Assembly: GCA_965224815.1 (NCBI GenBank)
Contig: CBDDAF010000003.1
Location: 2,418,001-2,482,000, forward strand
Origin: CAYPEL01 sp036479985
GTDB taxonomy: Bacteria > Pseudomonadota > Gammaproteobacteria > DSM-19610
Direction of reading: 5' to 3'
DNA length: 64,000 nt
Part shown: piece by piece, positions 1 through 7,125 of the stretch
Numbering within the stretch: position 1 is the first letter of the stretch
How the letters are laid out: each line of letters starts with the position of its first letter
The notes under the pieces: generated by a model
What the model was told of the DNA's origin: nothing
The model's input: the letters and a program-made list of their open reading frames with translations, nothing else
The model's database searches: none
Made by a program: the position numbers and the translations under genes

Positions 1-321
1 AGCATTTCTGCATACCCATTTGCTGCGAGCACGAGAAATTTTTGATCATCGTTATCATGGCATAAGGGCAATTCATCCTGGCTATTTTGTTGGGTAATCA
101 CTTCGGTAAATGGCAGGAAATCTCCTGGCACGGTTTCAATTTCTGTCTGGGTCAATTGAAATTTAGGGTAGGCAAGCACCCGTAGTAGTTCGCGGATAGT
201 TTGCTGATTTACCGGTGGGGTAATCTGGCGTGTTATCCATGTATGCCTTAGCCAGGTTAGATGACCCTTTGAAAATAGTAATGCTGGTAAAACTACATTG
301 CTATCCAAACACTACTTTCAT
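1..321 (-). pseudogene. PIN-domain toxin, frameshifted at codon 6 and cut by the window edge
   Basis: Reading the minus strand from the ATG at 321-319 gives MKVVFG and then a stop. Moving one base at the CC of 305-306 restores a long frame that begins DSNVVLPALLFSKG and continues, open, to the window edge. That product looks like a PIN-domain RNase of the COG1569 type, with the first metal-binding Asp in the DSN motif. The start lies 3 bases after the stop of the AbrB-type antitoxin, the usual antitoxin-toxin order. One extra G therefore disrupts the toxin; a sequencing or assembly error would look the same. A TTG codon directly before the DSN frame could in principle restart translation, but it would lose the first beta strand. 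Confidence 0.7.
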
Positions 322-324
322 GAT

Positions 325-546
325 TTAGTGGGTTCTAGCCCATTCAATCGCTTCTGAAATATCCTGTTCAGCAATTCCAAGCTCTTCCAGTTTATCGCGA
401 ACCTGATAAATATGATCAGGCTGGACTGGTCTGAGTATAATTTTGCTGTTCTCTACTTCAATATTGAAATAATCGATGCCTGGAAAGGTTTCGGCAATTA
501 TTTTCGGTAACGTGATCTGGTTTTTTGAGGTTTTCTTGACGCGCAT
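325..546 (-). CDS. AbrB/MazE-type antitoxin
   Basis: This 73-residue protein has the swapped-hairpin (SpoVT-AbrB) signature near the N-terminus: VKKTSKNQITLPK, then a hydrophobic strand and KIILRPV around residues 35-40. Such proteins bind their own promoter and neutralise a co-encoded PIN toxin through the C-terminal tail, here an acidic helix from about residue 48. The partner toxin follows 3 bases downstream but carries a frameshift, so this antitoxin may now be without a functional partner. The start is supported by AGGAAT just upstream on the minus strand. The family is clear; the exact subfamily is not. Confidence 0.8.
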   Translation of the reverse strand: MRVKKTSKNQITLPKIIAETFPGIDYFNIEVENSKIILRPVQPDHIYQVRDKLEELGIAEQDISEAIEWARTH

Positions 547-644
547 GGCGGTATTCCTTGAAAAGGATAAAGTAAGGATATCTTACTTCCTTGCTTTGTC
601 GAATGACTAAGGTGATAAACCCCGAATAAACGGCGGGTTATTTT

Positions 645-902
645 CCTACAGAATTATCAGCATTTTCCGTATTGCCGTTTATTTCAGGCAATGGTTAACT
701 GTTTCCAGGCGGCCATGGAGGCTGTTATTTACTCTAGTAAATATTTTCAAGGAGGCAAGTTATGACAAGAAAATCTCTTAAGGGCACAAACTCAAATTGT
801 GCTTCATTTGGTAGTTATCCAATCGCAACTGTCTTCTTTTTATATATACCGCACCAATTAGCACCGGCTTGGTGCGGCGTGCAATTGGTTCCAACTACCT
901 AA
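645..902 (+). repeat. Duplicated leader plus small ORF, copy 1
   Basis: The stretch from about 645 to 880 is closely similar to 1798-2022. Both begin TACAGAATTATCAGCATTTT and share a GGCAATGGTTAACTGTTT block, a CGGCCATGGA block, a TCAAGGAGG ribosome-binding site and the start of a small ORF. Similarity fades in the last third of the ORF. Conservation of the roughly 115-base untranslated part suggests a leader or small RNA as well as a coding part, but no known RNA family was recognised. Confidence 0.75.
762..902 (+). CDS. Conserved small ORF, 46 codons (MTRK family, copy 1)
   Basis: An ATG at 762 lies 8 bases after a strong AAGGAGG site and opens a 46-codon frame. A gap-free comparison with the 44-codon ORF at 1915-2049 shows 21 identical residues in the first 36: MTRK, a Thr, a Ser, CASF, PIATVF, then Tyr, Pro, Gln and a Pro-Ala pair. 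The C-terminal tails differ. I do not recognise the family. It may be a real small protein, a leader peptide for the following toxin-antitoxin genes, or part of a mobile repeat. There is no clear signal peptide; the middle is hydrophobic (IATVFFLYI). Confidence 0.5.
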   Translation: MTRKSLKGTNSNCASFGSYPIATVFFLYIPHQLAPAWCGVQLVPTT

Positions 903-922
903 CCGATATTTGTACGGGGAAT

Positions 923-1040
923 GACCGGGTTCAGAGGGTGAGCGCAGCAAAGTATTTTATCCTACTGCCAAAGGATTGGATATTATGCGCCAAGGAAGGC
1001 GTGAGTAGATTGTGTTGCGCTTACCCTCTGAGCCCGGTTG
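923..1040 (+). repeat. Inverted-repeat element A (MITE-like, ~118 bp)
   Basis: The ends are imperfect 26-base inverted repeats: ACCGGGTTCAGAGGGTGAGC at 924 onward and its complement at 1013-1038. Between them lie about 63 bases that include AAAGGATTGGATATTATGCGCC. A second copy with the same arms and a similar core is at 2059-2174. The structure fits a MITE or REP-like palindromic element; no transposase is nearby. Confidence 0.75.
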
Positions 1041-1052
1041 CACGTAGTTGTT

Positions 1053-1080
1053 TTGCTGGCACCGATGCATGGTATATACT
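1053..1080 (+). promoter_or_regulatory. Candidate sigma-70 promoter of vapBC with repeated operator-like motif
   Basis: TTGCTG (1053-1058) and TATACT (1075-1080) are separated by 16 bases and lie 36 bases before the vapB ATG. Just downstream, ATACTaGTGGA and ATACTgaGTGGA form a direct repeat (about 1076 and 1095), as expected for an autoregulatory VapB-binding site. The promoter elements are directly visible; use of the repeats as operator is inferred. Confidence 0.45.
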
Positions 1081-1115
1081 AGTGGATATATATCATACTG
1101 AGTGGAATAATTGTC

Positions 1116-1349
1116 ATGAGTGCCAAAAAAGCCAAAATATTCATGAATGGCCGAAGTCAGGCAGTGCGGTTACCCAAAGAGTTCCGTTTTGAAGCTGATG
1201 AGGTCTACATCACAAAGCGAGGGGAAAACATCATTATTTCTGCAATCAAACCAACCTGGGATGAGTTTTTCGATTCTAAATCTGCCTTTGATGATGATTT
1301 CTTAAAAGACAGGCTCGATACCCCGCCACAAGAGAGAGATTTTGATTAA
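1116..1349 (+). CDS. vapB: VapB-type antitoxin
   Basis: A 77-residue antitoxin of the VapB/VagC type. The N-terminus carries the AbrB-like DNA-binding hairpin with the diagnostic KIFMNGRSQAVRLPKEFRF segment (residues 8-26). The acidic C-terminal tail (residues 45-77, rich in Asp, Glu and Phe) would wrap the toxin. The stop codon overlaps the vapC ATG (TAATG), so translation is probably coupled. This is the only one of three toxin-antitoxin pairs in the first 2.6 kb that appears intact. Likely autoregulated together with VapC. Confidence 0.93.
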   Translation: MSAKKAKIFMNGRSQAVRLPKEFRFEADEVYITKRGENIIISAIKPTWDEFFDSKSAFDDDFLKDRLDTPPQERDFD

Positions 1350-1747
1350 TGTATATGCTTGATACAAATACTTGTATCTATGTTTTGAAAAATCATTCCA
1401 AAAAGCTGCGGCATAAATTCAATGCTATAAAAAATATTTGTATTTCATCAGTGACATTTGGTGAGCTGTGTTTTGGAATTGAGAATGGTGAAAGCACGAT
1501 TAGAGAGTCACGTTGGGAACAGCTTGATCTTTTTACTCAAAGATTACTCATTGATTCCTGGGACGAAGATGCCGCCCGGCACTACGGTTTTATTAGAGCG
1601 CAGTTAAAACAACAGGGTACCCCAATTGGTAACAATGATCTTTTAATTGCATCTCATGCGAGAAGTATGAATGCTGTGTTGGTAACAAACAATGTTCATG
1701 AGTTTAATAGAGTGCCTGATCTCTCATTAGAGAACTGGGCTGGATAA
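1349..1747 (+). CDS. vapC: VapC-type PIN-domain ribonuclease toxin
   Basis: A 132-residue PIN-domain toxin of full family length. It starts MYMLDTN, with the first metal-binding Asp at residue 5, has the conserved Glu in SVTFGELCFGIE near residue 43, the third acidic position in GNNDLLIASHA near residue 99, and LVTNN near residue 115. The family cleaves tRNA, often initiator tRNA(fMet), when released from VapB. It overlaps the vapB stop by one base. The frame is intact and the acidic residues are present, so it is probably functional. Confidence 0.93.
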   Translation: MYMLDTNTCIYVLKNHSKKLRHKFNAIKNICISSVTFGELCFGIENGESTIRESRWEQLDLFTQRLLIDSWDEDAARHYGFIRAQLKQQGTPIGNNDLLIASHARSMNAVLVTNNVHEFNRVPDLSLENWAG

Positions 1748-1797
1748 CTGGGTTGGCGCTAATCTATTGACATTGCCCTATCCTGCACGGGGGATAT

Positions 1798-2049
1798 TCT
1801 TACAGAATTATCAGCATTTTCCGTATTGCTGTTTATTTCAGGCAATGGTTAACTGTTTCTAAACGGCCATGGAAGCTGTGATTTACATCAGTAAATAATT
1901 TCAAGGAGGATTGTATGACAAGAAAATTTATACAGAGCACAGTCTCATGTTGTGCTTCATTCAGTATTACTCCAATAGCAACTGTCTTCGATTCATATTT
2001 ACCGTATCAATTTCTACCGGCCATATTCGGTAAGCGTACTCGAAATTAA
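1798..2049 (+). repeat. Duplicated leader plus small ORF, copy 2
   Basis: Second copy of the unit at 645-902. It begins TTACAGAATTATCAGCATTT and keeps the GGCAATGGTTAACTGTTT and CGGCCATGGA blocks, the TCAAGGAGG site and the small ORF start. It is again followed about 10 bases later by an inverted-repeat element and then by a toxin-antitoxin pair, so the whole arrangement was duplicated or inserted twice. Confidence 0.75.
1915..2049 (+). CDS. Conserved small ORF, 44 codons (MTRK family, copy 2)
   Basis: ATG at 1915 follows an AAGGAGG site by 6 bases. The 44-codon product shares MTRK, CASF, PIATVF and a Tyr-x-Pro-x-Gln pattern with the ORF at 762-902; the last 8 residues (basic, ending GKRTRN) are unrelated to the other copy. 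Preservation of the frame over the first 36 codons despite many base changes favours translation. The function is unknown; its repeated position before toxin-antitoxin genes is the only contextual clue. Confidence 0.5.
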   Translation: MTRKFIQSTVSCCASFSITPIATVFDSYLPYQFLPAIFGKRTRN

Positions 2050-2058
2050 TTCAGGGGT

Positions 2059-2174
2059 GACCGGGTTCAGAGGGTAAGCGCAACAAAGTTTTATCTGCTA
2101 CCAAAAGGATTGGGATTTGAGCGCCACGGACGGCGTCAGTAGATTCTGTTGCGCTTACCCTCTGAGCCTGGTTG
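2059..2174 (+). repeat. Inverted-repeat element B (MITE-like, ~116 bp)
   Basis: Arms ACCGGGTTCAGAGGGTAAGC (from 2060) and the complement ending at 2172 are 26 bases long with one or two mismatches. The core AAAAGGATTGGGATTTGAGC matches that of element A at 923-1040. It starts 10 bases after the stop of the second small ORF. Confidence 0.75.
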
Positions 2175-2269
2175 CCAGGGCTTGATTGATAAGTGGTTTT
2201 GGAGACTAAATTGTAATGAAGGCCTAAAGTTACACACACATATATGTTCACTGACTTCATGTTATTTTG

Positions 2270-2503
2270 ATGAAAAATATAACTTTAAGTGCTGATGATC
2301 AGCTGATCAAATTGGCGCGGGAAAAAGCCCGCAAGGGACAAACTACTTTAAATGCCGAATTCCGGCGCTGGTTGCAGAGTTATGTCGAAAACAGCGATAG
2401 CGTAGAAAAGCGGGTACTCGCTTCGAGGAAAATAATACAGAAAATTAAAGATCAGGTCAGTATTGGACGGAAATTATCCAGGGAAGAGGTAAATGAAAGG
2501 TAA
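2270..2503 (+). CDS. Antitoxin-like protein of a PIN toxin pair
   Basis: A 77-residue protein starting MKNITLSADDQLIKLAREKA (ATG at 2270; a TTG just before is less likely). A beta strand followed by two helices with TTLNAEFRRWLQ around residues 26-37 resembles ribbon-helix-helix antitoxins found upstream of COG5573-type PIN toxins. The C-terminal part is basic and helical. The following toxin start overlaps this gene's end (ATG at 2493), the normal coupling, but that toxin is only a remnant. The assignment rests on pattern and context. Confidence 0.65.
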   Translation: MKNITLSADDQLIKLAREKARKGQTTLNAEFRRWLQSYVENSDSVEKRVLASRKIIQKIKDQVSIGRKLSREEVNER

Positions 2504-2594
2504 GCTGGCAGATTTCCGGTATCCTTATTTGGAAGACATGCGGCACAATCAGGCTATCGAAGATTTAAGGATTGTTAATCCTTTTGTGTTATAG
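2493..2594 (+). pseudogene. PIN toxin remnant with large internal deletion
   Basis: A 33-codon frame starts at the ATG overlapping the antitoxin end. It begins MKGK and then joins directly to a segment, PYLEDMRHNQAIEDLRIVNPF, that matches the characteristic C-terminus of COG5573-type PIN toxins (tyr-x-glu-asp, gln, leu-x-ile-asn-pro-phe). Almost the whole catalytic domain, including the acidic metal ligands, is absent. The parts are in frame, so this looks like one internal deletion. The antitoxin therefore has no active partner here. Confidence 0.7.
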
Positions 2595-2607
2595 CTGTCG
2601 GCGTCGC

Positions 2608-3954
2608 TTATTCCAATCCCAGTTTCTTTAAACGATAACGCATGGCACGAAAGGTAATGCCGAGTAATTTTGCGGCGGCGGTTTTGTTCTGGTCAGTTTG
2701 GTCGAGCGCATTGATAATGGCTTGTTTTTCTATGCCGTCCAGATAGTCTTCCAGGGGGACGCCATCAGGTGGTGTCAGTGTGATTTCGGAGTTCGTGGAT
2801 TGTGTTTCTGAATCAGTTTCCGGAAGTTGCAGGTCATCGGGCGTGATTTCTTTTTCATCACACAGTGCCAGTGCGCGTTCCAGAATATTTTCTAACTCAC
2901 GAACATTACCTGGAAACGAATAGCGTTGTATGCAGGCTAATGCGGATTCGCTTAATAATGGTTTAGCCAAACCATTTTGTGTAGTCAGTTTGGCCAGGAA
3001 ATGGGCCGCCAATTCGGGTATATCTTCGCGCCGTTGACGCAAGTTGGGGACTTTCATTTCAATTACATTGATGCGGTAAAATAAATCCTGACGAAACGAT
3101 CCGTCTTCGACGAGTTTGCCCAGATTTTTGTGTGTCGCTGAAAGAATTCGCACGTCCACCGGTATTTCCTTGTGATCACCCACTGGCCGAATAGCTTTTT
3201 CCTGGATAGCGCGCAGTAGTTTGACTTGCATCGGTACCGGTAGTTCAGCGACTTCATCCAGAAACAGTGTGCCGCCATCGGCCGCCTGGAATAAACCTTC
3301 TTTGTCATTGACGGCACCCGTGAAGCTGCCTTTTTTATGACCGAAAAATTCACTCTCCATAAGTTCTGATGGAATGGCGCCGCAGTTGACGGGGATAAAG
3401 GGTTGCTCATTGCGTGGCCCCTTACTATGGATCAGCTTTGCAACCAGTTCTTTGCCGGTACCCGATTCGCCACTGATATAGACCGGCGCCTGGCTGCGTG
3501 CAAGTTTGGTAATCGTAGAGCGAACCGTTTGCATGATGGCCGAATCACCCAGCAATGTATCGCGGCTGCGGCGATCTGTTGGTGGTTTGGCGAGTTTCAG
3601 TGCGCTGGTGACCAGTTTGCGTAGATTTTGTAAATCCACGGGTTTGGATACGAAGTCAAATGCACCGGCTTTTAGCGCATCAACGGCCAGTTCCATATTG
3701 CCATGCGCGGTAATAACAGCGACCGGTAGTTCTGGGCAGTGTATCTGGATGTGTTTGACCAGCTCGATACCATCTCCGTCAGGCAGGCGCATATCGGTCA
3801 GGCAGAGGTCAAACGCGTTGGTTTCGAGTAATGCCTGGGCATCAGCAACGTTTGCCGCTGGCATAGTATTAATCTTCATTCGCCCCAGTGTCATTTCCAG
3901 CAGTTCGCGGATGTCTGGTTCGTCGTCGATTATTAGAGCGAGCGGTGAGGTCAT
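2608..3954 (-). CDS. pilR: PilR-type sigma-54 response regulator
   Basis: A 448-residue NtrC-family regulator. The receiver domain (residues 1-120) has Asp10/Asp11 and phosphoacceptor Asp54, with Thr83 and Lys104. The AAA+ domain follows, with Walker A GESGTGKE at 162-169 and the sigma-54 contact loop as GSFTGA (209-214), a common PilR variant. A Fis-type helix-turn-helix closes the protein (QNKTAAAKLLGITFRAMRYR). PilR activates pilA transcription in type IV pilus systems. It lies 26 bases downstream of pilS on the same strand, so the pair is co-transcribed. No pilA lies in the window, though a pilin-like fusion occurs at 41036-42871. Confidence 0.92.
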   Translation of the reverse strand: MTSPLALIIDDEPDIRELLEMTLGRMKINTMPAANVADAQALLETNAFDLCLTDMRLPDGDGIELVKHIQIHCPELPVAVITAHGNMELAVDALKAGAFDFVSKPVDLQNLRKLVTSALKLAKPPTDRRSRDTLLGDSAIMQTVRSTITKLARSQAPVYISGESGTGKELVAKLIHSKGPRNEQPFIPVNCGAIPSELMESEFFGHKKGSFTGAVNDKEGLFQAADGGTLFLDEVAELPVPMQVKLLRAIQEKAIRPVGDHKEIPVDVRILSATHKNLGKLVEDGSFRQDLFYRINVIEMKVPNLRQRREDIPELAAHFLAKLTTQNGLAKPLLSESALACIQRYSFPGNVRELENILERALALCDEKEITPDDLQLPETDSETQSTNSEITLTPPDGVPLEDYLDGIEKQAIINALDQTDQNKTAAAKLLGITFRAMRYRLKKLGLE

Positions 3955-3980
3955 GGTCTATTTTTCCGTAGTGAGTCTAT

Positions 3981-5678
3981 TCAAGCCGTCAGGCTGACGG
4001 AGCTGTCCGCTTCAGTTTTCACGATGCCCGTGTCACTTTTTTGTTGGGGAGCAAAGTGAATTCTGAAACAACATCCACCTGTAGCGGCAGGCAGGTAGCT
4101 GAGATGACAATAATTAATTTCACACAGTTCACGAGCGAGGTATAACCCAAGCCCAGTACCGGTGCTTTCCGTCGTAAAGAAAGGTTCAAAAATCTGCCCG
4201 GCTTTATCGGTTGGTATACCTGATCCATTATCGATAATGTCGAGACGGGTTAACTGGCCTTCTTTGTCCGGGACGCGAAGCATTAATTGGGCGGGTGTAC
4301 CGGCGTGACGTAAACCGTTTTTGCATAAATTCCAAACCACCTGGTGCAGATGGGCGGGGTCCATGTAAACAGCTTCTGTGTTATCAGCAAGCACTAGTTT
4401 AAAGGCGTCAGCGGATGCTTTTTCAGATTCACAAAACTCAGTAACAAAATCTTTCAACCAATAGTTAAGGTCAATACGTTGAGGTTGTACTGGTTTACGC
4501 CGGGACAGGTGTAGGATGTTTTCGATGATGGTGTCGACACGCTGGCTATGCTTATCAATGATTTCAATCAAGCGTTTGTCAGCAGCGTCTAGTTGATCAG
4601 ATTCTTCCAGTAATTGTGCCGCATGGCTGATAGCACCCAGCGGGTTACGAATTTCGTGTGCAATACTTGCCGATAAGCGACCCAGTGAGGCAAGTTTAAG
4701 CTGCTGGCTTTGTTCCGCCAGAGTGTTGCTGTCATCCAGAAAAATCAGTGTGCCGATGCCTTGAGCCGTTTTTAGCATGGAGAATCTGGGTAACAGTGTT
4801 TTGCCTTCGTGGTCGTCATCCGTGTGGATGTTTTCCGGCCGCCAGCTATGATCATTCCGCCAGAGCTGTAATTGATAGAGCAGTTCGGGATGAATTTGCG
4901 ACAGCAATTCAGGTGTGTCCGGCAGGCTAAGAAATTTTTTCGCTGTGGTGTTACTCATGCGGATGCTGTCATTGGAATCGATGACCAGGACACCTGATTC
5001 CAGATGTTGTATCACGTGCTGATTGAGTTGTTCCAGATTGGCCAAATCGATGCCGCGTTTTTCTGCTAAAGCTTCACTTTCCCGAATCCGATGTGCCAGC
5101 ATATAAGCAAGCCCGGAAGCTGTGAACATCACCATGCCGAGCAAGCCTGCGCGAGTTACCGTATCTGCGGTTGCTTTTGCAAGGGTCAAAACTTCATAGC
5201 TGGATTCCGCCAACACAGCCAGTGCCGCGATTGCAGCAAACAGGAATGCGAGACGCCCAGGTAGCAACAATCCACCGGCTGCGACGGCAACCACCATGAC
5301 AACGGCCAGTCCGCTGCCGATGCCATCACTGGCATACATGAGTATGGTCAGTGTGACAATATCGGTTAATATCTGCAACGCAGACTGGAACTTATAACCC
5401 GGCCAGCGCAACCTGGCAGAAAATCCTACCACCAGGCTGAAGCCAAGATAGGCTAGCAGCGTTTGGGCAAATAATTCCTGATGTGAAACGTTAAACGGAT
5501 TGGCATCACGCAGAGAAAAGAACAGGACAGTCAGGAGTCCGGTAAGGATCAGCCGGTAAAAAGTCAGTAGGCGTAGTGGACGCCAGAGGCGCACAGCAGC
5601 ATTGCTGTCCTGTAGATCAGCCTGATTTTTTGTGTTGTGCGTCCCTGCGGTGTTGTTCGCAGCAGTAGAAACTTCCAT
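3981..5678 (-). CDS. pilS: PilS-type membrane sensor histidine kinase
   Basis: From the ATG at 5678 the product is 565 residues. The N-terminal half has about six membrane segments (first LLTFYRLILTGLLTVLFFSL), a linker and a PAS-like domain (around QHLESGVLVIDSND). The kinase core has the H-box LSASIAHEIRNPLGAISHA and ATP-binding boxes NLCKNGLRHA, DNGSGIP and GTGLGLYLAR. This is the PilS layout and it phosphorylates PilR. The frame is open to 5747, but the extra 23 residues would overlap the zinc-ribbon gene more and match nothing, so 5678 was chosen. Even so, it overlaps that gene's end by about 60 bases. Confidence 0.9.
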   Translation of the reverse strand: MEVSTAANNTAGTHNTKNQADLQDSNAAVRLWRPLRLLTFYRLILTGLLTVLFFSLRDANPFNVSHQELFAQTLLAYLGFSLVVGFSARLRWPGYKFQSALQILTDIVTLTILMYASDGIGSGLAVVMVVAVAAGGLLLPGRLAFLFAAIAALAVLAESSYEVLTLAKATADTVTRAGLLGMVMFTASGLAYMLAHRIRESEALAEKRGIDLANLEQLNQHVIQHLESGVLVIDSNDSIRMSNTTAKKFLSLPDTPELLSQIHPELLYQLQLWRNDHSWRPENIHTDDDHEGKTLLPRFSMLKTAQGIGTLIFLDDSNTLAEQSQQLKLASLGRLSASIAHEIRNPLGAISHAAQLLEESDQLDAADKRLIEIIDKHSQRVDTIIENILHLSRRKPVQPQRIDLNYWLKDFVTEFCESEKASADAFKLVLADNTEAVYMDPAHLHQVVWNLCKNGLRHAGTPAQLMLRVPDKEGQLTRLDIIDNGSGIPTDKAGQIFEPFFTTESTGTGLGLYLARELCEINYCHLSYLPAATGGCCFRIHFAPQQKSDTGIVKTEADSSVSLTA

Positions 5679-5856
5679 TGAATTCGATGGCTTCCTGTTC
5701 CGGAATATAGGTGCCGCAATGCTGGCACTCCACCACCTTATCGACATGCTTGGGCTTTTTTTCAGTTATTTGGCGAGAACCACGGGCGAAATGGACGAGA
5801 ATGGCGATAACCAGCCCGACGCCGATCAACATGAGTAATATGCGAATTCCAAACAT
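5617..5856 (-). CDS. PP0621-family membrane-anchored zinc-ribbon protein
   Basis: A 79-residue protein from the ATG at 5856: one N-terminal membrane segment (ILLMLIGVGLVIAILVHFA), a basic linker and a short zinc-ribbon-like end with CQHCGTYIPEQEAI and FYCCEQH. Small proteins of this type are regularly encoded next to pilS in gammaproteobacteria; their function is not established. The frame also allows a start 13 codons earlier (5895), but MFGIRILLML is the usual family beginning. Its 3' end overlaps the pilS start in another frame. Confidence 0.8.
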   Translation of the reverse strand: MFGIRILLMLIGVGLVIAILVHFARGSRQITEKKPKHVDKVVECQHCGTYIPEQEAIEFNGSFYCCEQHRRDAQHKKSG

Positions 5857-6031
5857 AGCGCCAGTGTTACGGGTTTTCAGGCTGTGCGCAAGCACTTGGA
5901 GCTGGCGACAGGTGTGAAATTTGATCGAGTCTGCAGGGAAATGGAAAATTCGACTCTGACGGTTATAAATCGGACAATAGCGGCATGTGTGATACGGGTC
6001 GCAATAACAAACAAATCCAACCGGAATAACA

Positions 6032-6904
6032 ATGAGTATATTGATAGATAAGTCGACACGCGTGATATGTCAGGGCTTTACAGGTAAACAAGGTAGTTTT
6101 CATTCGGAACAGGCCATTGCTTACGGCACGCATATGGTCGGCGGTGTAACGCCTGGTAAGGGTGGGCAGCAACACCTGGGTTTACCGGTGTTTGATACCG
6201 TTCGCGATGCTGTCCAGGAAACCGGAGCCAATGCGACTATGATCTATGTGCCAGCACCGTTTGCCGCTGATGCAATCTTCGAAGCAGCTGATGCTGGTAT
6301 AGAAGTGATTGTTTGTATCACTGAAGGCATCCCGGTGTTGGACATGCTCAAGGTCAAATCTGCGCTGGCGGGCAGTCCGGTCAAACTGATAGGCCCGAAT
6401 TGTCCCGGAATGATCACGCCGGATGAATGTAAAATCGGCATTATGCCTGGCTCGATTCACAAACCTGGATCAATTGGTATTGTTTCACGTTCAGGAACCC
6501 TGACCTATGAAGCGGTACATCAGACAACTTTAATGGGTCTGGGGCAGAGCACTTGTGTTGGCATCGGTGGTGATCCGATTCAGGGTCTGGGTTTTATTGA
6601 TTGCCTGGCTTTGTTCGAGAATGATCCAGCCACTAAAGGTGTTGTTATGGTTGGTGAGATTGGTGGCGTAGCAGAAGAAGCGGCGGCTGAGTACATAGTG
6701 GATCATGTCAGTAAACCGGTCGTTGCCTATATTGCCGGCGTAACTGCGCCTGCCGGAAAACGTATGGGGCATGCCGGCGCTATTATTAGTGGCGGTAAGG
6801 GAACTGCGGAAGCGAAGTTTTCTGCGTTGGAAAGTGCTGGTGTGACTGTAGTCAGGTCTCCTGCTGATATGGGGCGAAGGATGCAGGAAGTGTTGGCAAG
6901 GTAA
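6032..6904 (+). CDS. sucD: Succinyl-CoA synthetase alpha subunit
   Basis: A 290-residue protein of full length and clear identity: the CoA-binding Rossmann start (RVICQGFTGKQGSFHS), the phosphate/CoA loop GPNCPGMITP and the phosphorylated His247 in GHAGAII. With the beta subunit SucC it converts succinyl-CoA to succinate with substrate-level ATP or GTP formation in the TCA cycle. sucC normally lies directly upstream in one operon. Here the upstream neighbour is the divergently transcribed PP0621-like gene, only 175 bases away, and no sucC remnant is visible. SucC must be encoded elsewhere if the enzyme works. Confidence 0.95.
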   Translation: MSILIDKSTRVICQGFTGKQGSFHSEQAIAYGTHMVGGVTPGKGGQQHLGLPVFDTVRDAVQETGANATMIYVPAPFAADAIFEAADAGIEVIVCITEGIPVLDMLKVKSALAGSPVKLIGPNCPGMITPDECKIGIMPGSIHKPGSIGIVSRSGTLTYEAVHQTTLMGLGQSTCVGIGGDPIQGLGFIDCLALFENDPATKGVVMVGEIGGVAEEAAAEYIVDHVSKPVVAYIAGVTAPAGKRMGHAGAIISGGKGTAEAKFSALESAGVTVVRSPADMGRRMQEVLAR

Positions 6905-6926
6905 TAATTTTTCATGCCTTTTCGAT

Positions 6927-7050
6927 TAGGGGATCTTTGATTAATTAGCGAAAATTTTATAGGAGCGGCTTTAGCCGCGATGAACGCACTGCACCCATCG
7001 CGGCTAAAGCCGCTCCTACAAATATTTACGAATTAATTCAGAGGATCTAG
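6927..7050. repeat. MITE-like element, copy 1, with REP palindrome
   Basis: The outer ends TTAGGGGATCTTTGATTAAT and AATTAATTCAGAGGATCTAG are degenerate inverted repeats of the family end AAGGAACCTCTGATTAATTA. Inside (6959-7020) is a near-perfect palindrome, TAGGAGCGGCTTTAGCCGCG and its complement, around a short loop. Related copies lie at 8788-8941 and 33481-33627. It starts 23 bases after the sucD stop, and the palindrome may act as a 3' hairpin for sucD. Confidence 0.8.
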
Positions 7051-7083
7051 CGTGATTAATATCAAAGGCAGTTTTTATTTTAT

Positions 7084-7106
7084 CCCCTCTCCCGGAGGGA
7101 GAGGGG
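7084..7106. repeat. CCCCTCTCCC hairpin repeat, copy 1
   Basis: A perfect 10-bp stem, CCCCTCTCCC and GGGAGAGGGG, with a GGA loop. A slightly imperfect copy is at 33439-33460. Both lie beside a MITE-like element. It sits 20 bases before nadE without a following T-run on the plus strand, so it is a repeat rather than a clear terminator. Confidence 0.6.
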
Positions 7107-7125
7107 GTCTATCTGGTTATGGTAA

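Noticed and set aside
869..1192. 107-codon plus-strand frame
   Set aside because: It runs through the inverted-repeat element and the vapB start in another frame and has no ribosome-binding site or recognisable domain.
923..2174. Integron attC sites separating toxin-antitoxin cassettes
   Set aside because: The elements have long inverted arms but no matching RYYYAAC/GTTRRRY core ends, and no integrase is present. A MITE/REP-like palindrome explains them better.
2051..2260. 69-codon minus-strand frame
   Set aside because: It lies almost wholly in inverted-repeat element B and has no family resemblance.
3506..3997. 163-codon frame antisense to pilR
   Set aside because: Shadow frame on the opposite strand of a confident gene; no independent support.
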